Assembly (NCBI GenBank): GCA_030596265.1
Contig: JAUVKM010000053.1
Span: 1-9,911, forward strand
DNA: 9,911 bases
DNA from: Candidatus Cloacimonadota bacterium
GTDB taxonomy: Bacteria > Cloacimonadota > Cloacimonadia > Cloacimonadales > TCS61
Reading direction: 5' to 3'
Part shown: in pieces, positions 8,401 through 9,911 of the stretch
Numbering within the stretch: position 1 is the stretch's first letter
Layout: every line of letters begins with the position of its first letter
Notes under the pieces: generated by a model
Databases searched by the model: none
Seen by the model: only the letters and a program-made list of their open reading frames with translations
Told to the model about the DNA's origin: nothing
Program-made: the position numbers and the translations under genes

Positions 8401-8598
8401 GGGGAAGATGTTATCACTGTTGGTGCTGCACTAAATAAAGATAAATTGAAGCAAAGTGATATTACTGCAACTGGTATGGCTTCATGGGATTTGTTATCAC
8501 ATAATAATCAGATCATTGCAGCCGGAGTATATCTATTCTCATTAAAAGATCATGACTCTGGGAATATAAAAGTTGGAAAATTTGTTATAATTAAATAA
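5461..8598 (+). CDS. Large secreted protein with Fn3-like region and C-terminal sorting (T9SS type A / FlgD-Ig-like) domain
   Basis: Function unknown; predicted to be exported and displayed at or released from the cell surface. Seen: a signal peptide at 1-25 (hydrophobic core, VSAFA|RT); an N-terminal Trp/Gly-rich segment (46-87, with PGGSSIDYLFAGGLWFGA); two Asp-rich loops (181-193 and 269-280); a beta-rich middle (QMSYQWSYDYIKNLVYIEFDITN, 328-350); a fibronectin type III-like stretch from about 588 (PEPPDYPN, W612, then DFQGYTLYGRS at 680-690) with its probable closing strand at YYVAVTTWDRG (876-886); and a C-terminal domain at about 921-1045 with VPNPY (924-928), IKIYTLAGDLV (961-971), WDLLSHNNQIIAAGVYLF (1009-1026) and terminal GKFVIIK. 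That last domain fits type A sorting tails or FlgD-Ig folds. No catalytic motif is visible. GGGGGA (5449-5454) lies 6 bases before the ATG. The following PorV-family gene supports type IX-like export. Confidence 0.82.
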   Translation: MKISKLRVLIILMLLIVFTVSAFARTHTEAVADKKFDSTQVHDLGNIWLRISNYGFFGSFGEGWPSLEYPGGSSIDYLFAGGLWFGAKKVRRDHLGRQYYWLNYPPETNDDYVLESDSLWNDSLQVVVDTLVSIGIDGYHDINELLPAYNPLEASHLGSQYTAHNYHDKTVTTSIRDQRKGIDDDNDGLIDEDPLGYAFPFIPSEFFGVEGVDPTSVFSVYGGEYLHISELIHGTDIIMDADNQSIWFPLGFVDLSDVTNNLCNFSEPNDDDNDGITDEDGYPVSEQDFVSYYYDYSPFENGNPDPDRDFGSSSGGNNHVPLNIRVRQMSYQWSYDYIKNLVYIEFDITNMNEQDTLMDCAMGIYMDSDVGPQSFGGSTIAPDDISSYVSGMGYEFAYTYDADTDGGLTTGFVGSRVCTPNPEELEFSCWTYDLENPGPYDSAPLQYTAAGITTANEKYWLLTGRNPNEGSFIDIKADPTYQIVHTPNGTDTRYLFGFYGAQSHTGDTDEPGEPGYGIDDYLEINSDGVYFKRWNLPPGRTMKIVIAVFPGDSIFELKQTAGFAKFIYGEAQTLTTVVEPDVFPHYQAPEPPDYPNMYAELINDGNALDLYWDNISEFTLDAEFVPQRDVGWQDINPGIDSYVIGADTTGMPEEYWPSTIGNFNDNAIINPWTAYRLRHDFQGYTLYGRSGSGSQEDWVEKGKWDKYETEQDQEDYLVNVNADTFFVDFEGDIGIGDANHSLPNRRAITEEDENYYHLSQQYALIPFDTNVDDYVFGNHIYDYTKTIETAVADGVDAFSDTEKALYFANPDLLALPDINGEEIYFELYSRSMIPLVGFVSTGVLEDPDKVLELKHKRLSRRYYNDIISHPPKGIEYYVAVTTWDRGFPSQNILSLESGRDADANMKILFPGPSAKSDMNNIYVVPNPYVGQSKFDGRREDDFTGDRSRRIWFVNIPENCTIKIYTLAGDLVDKIVHHGSEGEDVITVGAALNKDKLKQSDITATGMASWDLLSHNNQIIAAGVYLFSLKDHDSGNIKVGKFVIIK
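6001..6039 (+). other. Asp-rich putative calcium loop 1 of the secreted protein
   Basis: Codons 181-193 give GIDDDNDGLIDED, matching the D-x-D-x-D-G-x-x-D-E-D spacing of EF-hand/thrombospondin-type-3-like calcium loops. It is nearly the same as loops in the PorV-like protein downstream. Calcium binding is inferred. Confidence 0.55.
6265..6300 (+). other. Asp-rich putative calcium loop 2 of the secreted protein
   Basis: Codons 269-280 give NDDDNDGITDED, a second copy of the loop found 88 residues earlier in the same protein. The acidic positions and the Gly are kept while the flanking residues differ, which favours functional constraint over recent local duplication. Confidence 0.55.
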
Positions 8599-8600
8599 TT

Positions 8601-8640
8601 GAGTTTTAGGTTCACAGGCAAAATGTCTGTGAACAAACTC
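8601..8640 (+). promoter_or_regulatory. Strong intergenic hairpin without U-tract between the secreted protein and porV-like genes
   Basis: Inner stem: TTCACAGGCA (8611-8620) pairs with TGTCTGTGAA (8624-8633) around an AAA loop, ten pairs with one G-U. Outer stem: GAGTTT (8601-8606) pairs with AAACTC (8635-8640), separated from the inner stem by TAGG on one side and C on the other. It begins 3 bases after the stop codon. No run of T follows, so a classical intrinsic terminator is not supported. A role in mRNA end protection, processing, or partial reduction of downstream expression is inferred. Confidence 0.6.
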
Positions 8641-8664
8641 ACAATGATAAATGAGAGGTAAAAT

Positions 8665-9690
8665 ATGAGAAAATATGTTGTTATACTTATAATACTTATT
8701 GTACTTCCTGGATTACTGTTTGCTGATATTTTTGCAAAAACAGGAACAGCAGGACTTCAGTTCTTGAAAATAGGTGTAGGTGCAAGAGCTCTCGGTATGG
8801 GTGAAGCATATACAGCGGTTACAGATGATATTTCTTCAATTTATTGGAATCCTGCTGGTCTTGCATTGAAAGAACAAGATCAGGTTATGTTCTCTCATAC
8901 GGCATGGGTTGCAGGTATTAACTATGAATTTGTAGCTTTTTCTAAAGTTACTTCATTGGGTACTTTTGGAGTTAGTACTGCACTATTGCATATGGATTAT
9001 ATGGATGTAACCGAAGAAGAAATTTTTGGACCCACGGGTGAAGAATTCACCTGCTACGATTTTATGGCTGGCATTACATATGCAAATGAATTTACTGATA
9101 AGTTCTCATTTGGAACTAACATCAAATTTGTACGTGAAAAGCTTGATGAATTTGCTGTAAATGGTATTGCTGTAGATATTGGTTCTTTGTATAATACAGG
9201 TTGGAAGAACCTTACAATTGGTATGGCGATCAAGAATTTTGGACCGGATCTTGAGTACGAAGTTGATGATGATGGTGATGGCTTATTGAATGAAGATCCG
9301 TTTGATTTATTAGATAATGATGGAGATGGATTGATTGATGAAGACCGTGATGAATTCCCATTTAAAATTCCAATGGGATTTTCACTTGGAGTAGCAATGG
9401 ACATATATGCGAGAGATAACCAATTATTATTGGCTTCAATTCAGCTTGATAACTGTGTTGATAGGCAAGAAACGTATAATGTGGGAATGGAATACAAAAT
9501 TGGTACTTTCAAAATAAGATCAGGATATCAATTAAATTATGATGAATTATCCTATTCAGCTGGTTTTGGTTGGACTATTCCAACCAGCATTGCTGTAATT
9601 GATATAGATTATTCATATACGGATATGGGAGATCTTACGGAGAGTTTTTTTAAATCTCCACAAAGATTAACTTTAAAACTTTCGTTTTAA
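8665..9690 (+). CDS. PorV/PorQ-family outer-membrane protein
   Basis: Predicted outer-membrane beta-barrel of the PorV/PorQ (UPF0164) family. PorV proteins of the type IX secretion system bind the C-terminal domains of cargo and help place cargo on the surface. Seen: a signal peptide (1-20 LLFA|D, or cleavage at A24), the family N-terminus with AGLQFLKIGVGARALGMG (29-46), DDISSIYWNPAGLA (54-67) and SHTAWVAGINYEF after it, alternating beta strands through the body, and a final strand ending LTLKLSF with a terminal Phe. Two Asp-rich loops (201-211 and 217-227) form an insert in the middle of the barrel. The length of 341 residues suits the family. GAGAGG (8653-8658) lies 6 bases before the ATG. 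The adjacent sorting-domain protein makes a cargo/partner pairing plausible, but the family also contains members of unknown role, so the porV symbol is not assigned. Confidence 0.85.
   Translation: MRKYVVILIILIVLPGLLFADIFAKTGTAGLQFLKIGVGARALGMGEAYTAVTDDISSIYWNPAGLALKEQDQVMFSHTAWVAGINYEFVAFSKVTSLGTFGVSTALLHMDYMDVTEEEIFGPTGEEFTCYDFMAGITYANEFTDKFSFGTNIKFVREKLDEFAVNGIAVDIGSLYNTGWKNLTIGMAIKNFGPDLEYEVDDDGDGLLNEDPFDLLDNDGDGLIDEDRDEFPFKIPMGFSLGVAMDIYARDNQLLLASIQLDNCVDRQETYNVGMEYKIGTFKIRSGYQLNYDELSYSAGFGWTIPTSIAVIDIDYSYTDMGDLTESFFKSPQRLTLKLSF
9265..9345 (+). repeat. Tandem pair of Asp-rich DxDGDG loops in the PorV-like protein
   Basis: Residues 201-211 (DDDGDGLLNED) and 217-227 (DNDGDGLIDED) are two copies of one acidic motif, separated by PFDLL. 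They occupy 9265-9297 and 9313-9345. The spacing resembles calcium loops of thrombospondin type 3 repeats. They probably sit in one loop of the barrel; metal binding is inferred. Confidence 0.6.
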
Positions 9691-9704
9691 AATAACCAAA
9701 AAAA

Positions 9705-9711
9705 AAGGAGG
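9705..9711 (+). promoter_or_regulatory. Strong Shine-Dalgarno AAGGAGG before the partial last gene
   Basis: AAGGAGG ends 5 bases before the ATG at 9717 and follows a run of A residues. It fixes the start of the truncated gene. No terminator is visible between the PorV-like stop (9690) and this site, so readthrough from upstream is likely. Confidence 0.75.
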
Positions 9712-9716
9712 CAAAA

Positions 9717-9911
9717 ATGAAAAAGACGTTAATTCTTATGGGCTTAAGTTTAATAGTTTGTTTACTTGTAGCAGATGATTTTATTCAACCAACTGGTGTT
9801 GCAAAGAGTATCTGTAAAGAAGGTTTACGGTTTGGAGTAAGGAATGTGAATAGGGATCAAGATCCTGCACCGGAATATTCTTTTATTCAAAATGGTAATA
9901 ATGAGGACTTT
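9717..9911 (+). CDS. Start of an exported protein of unknown function (cut by the window end)
   Basis: An open frame of 65 codons with no stop before the window edge. Residues 1-19 form a signal peptide (MKKT start, hydrophobic core through LIVCLLVA). The mature part begins DDFIQPTGVAKSICKEG and continues with a polar stretch rich in Asn and Asp. AAGGAGG stands 5 bases upstream, and the gene begins 26 bases after the PorV-like stop, so it is probably in the same operon. I do not recognise the family from this fragment. Being next to a PorV-like gene, it could be another exported surface protein, but the C-terminus that would show a sorting domain is outside the window. Confidence 0.75.
   Translation, partial: MKKTLILMGLSLIVCLLVADDFIQPTGVAKSICKEGLRFGVRNVNRDQDPAPEYSFIQNGNNEDF

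Noticed and set aside
8601..8640. Hairpin read as an intrinsic terminator
   Set aside because: No T-run follows the stem on the + strand; the sequence after it is ACAATGATAAATGAG, so only a stem-loop of unknown role is claimed.
8651..8668. Tiny ATG-to-TGA frame (5 codons) overlapping the porV-like start as a possible leader peptide
   Set aside because: It begins within the Shine-Dalgarno region of the next gene and has no ribosome-binding motif of its own; most likely chance.
9054..9404. Open frame of 116 codons on the - strand within the PorV-like gene
   Set aside because: Its Ser/Pro/Asn-rich run is the antisense of the Asp/Gly-rich loop codons; no family match and no start signal.

Overview
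The window is an AT-rich, gene-dense stretch with every gene on the + strand. I read seven complete genes and the start of an eighth. The longest gap is 66 bases, so there is no empty region of 300 bases or more. The layout is consistent with one long operon: a TonB-dependent receptor, then the Ton motor genes exbB-exbD-exbD-tonB, a large secreted protein with a sorting-type C-terminus, a PorV/PorQ-family outer-membrane protein, and the start of another exported protein.

The organism is a diderm bacterium, because the genes encode outer-membrane barrels and a TonB system. A CarboxypepD_reg-plus-plug receptor, a VPNPY...GKFVIIK-type C-terminal domain and a PorV/PorQ protein together point to the FCB superphylum. 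Clear Shine-Dalgarno motifs stand before nearly every gene, which is unlike typical Bacteroidota. With the AT-rich codon use this suggests a lineage such as Cloacimonadota, Marinimicrobia or KSB1-like bacteria. That placement is inference from gene content, not from a phylogenetic marker.

By region: bases 8-3106 hold the receptor. Bases 3139-5440 hold four tightly packed motor genes (gaps of 7-9 bases, with Shine-Dalgarno motifs overlapping two upstream stop codons). Bases 5461-8598 hold the 1045-residue secreted protein. Bases 8601-8640 form a strong hairpin without a U-tract. Bases 8665-9690 hold the PorV-like protein. From 9717 to the window edge runs a new exported protein.

Proposed working: ExbB and two different ExbD subunits use the proton gradient to drive TonB, which opens the receptor for an unknown ligand. 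The large secreted protein would cross the outer membrane by a type IX-like route, with the PorV-like protein as its outer-membrane partner. Three of the exported proteins share Asp-rich DxDxDG loops that look like calcium sites. The least described parts are the 1045-residue protein family, the ExbB with a cleavable signal and glutamate-rich extension, the TonB without the usual membrane histidine, and the linkage of a private Ton motor to a putative secretion pair.
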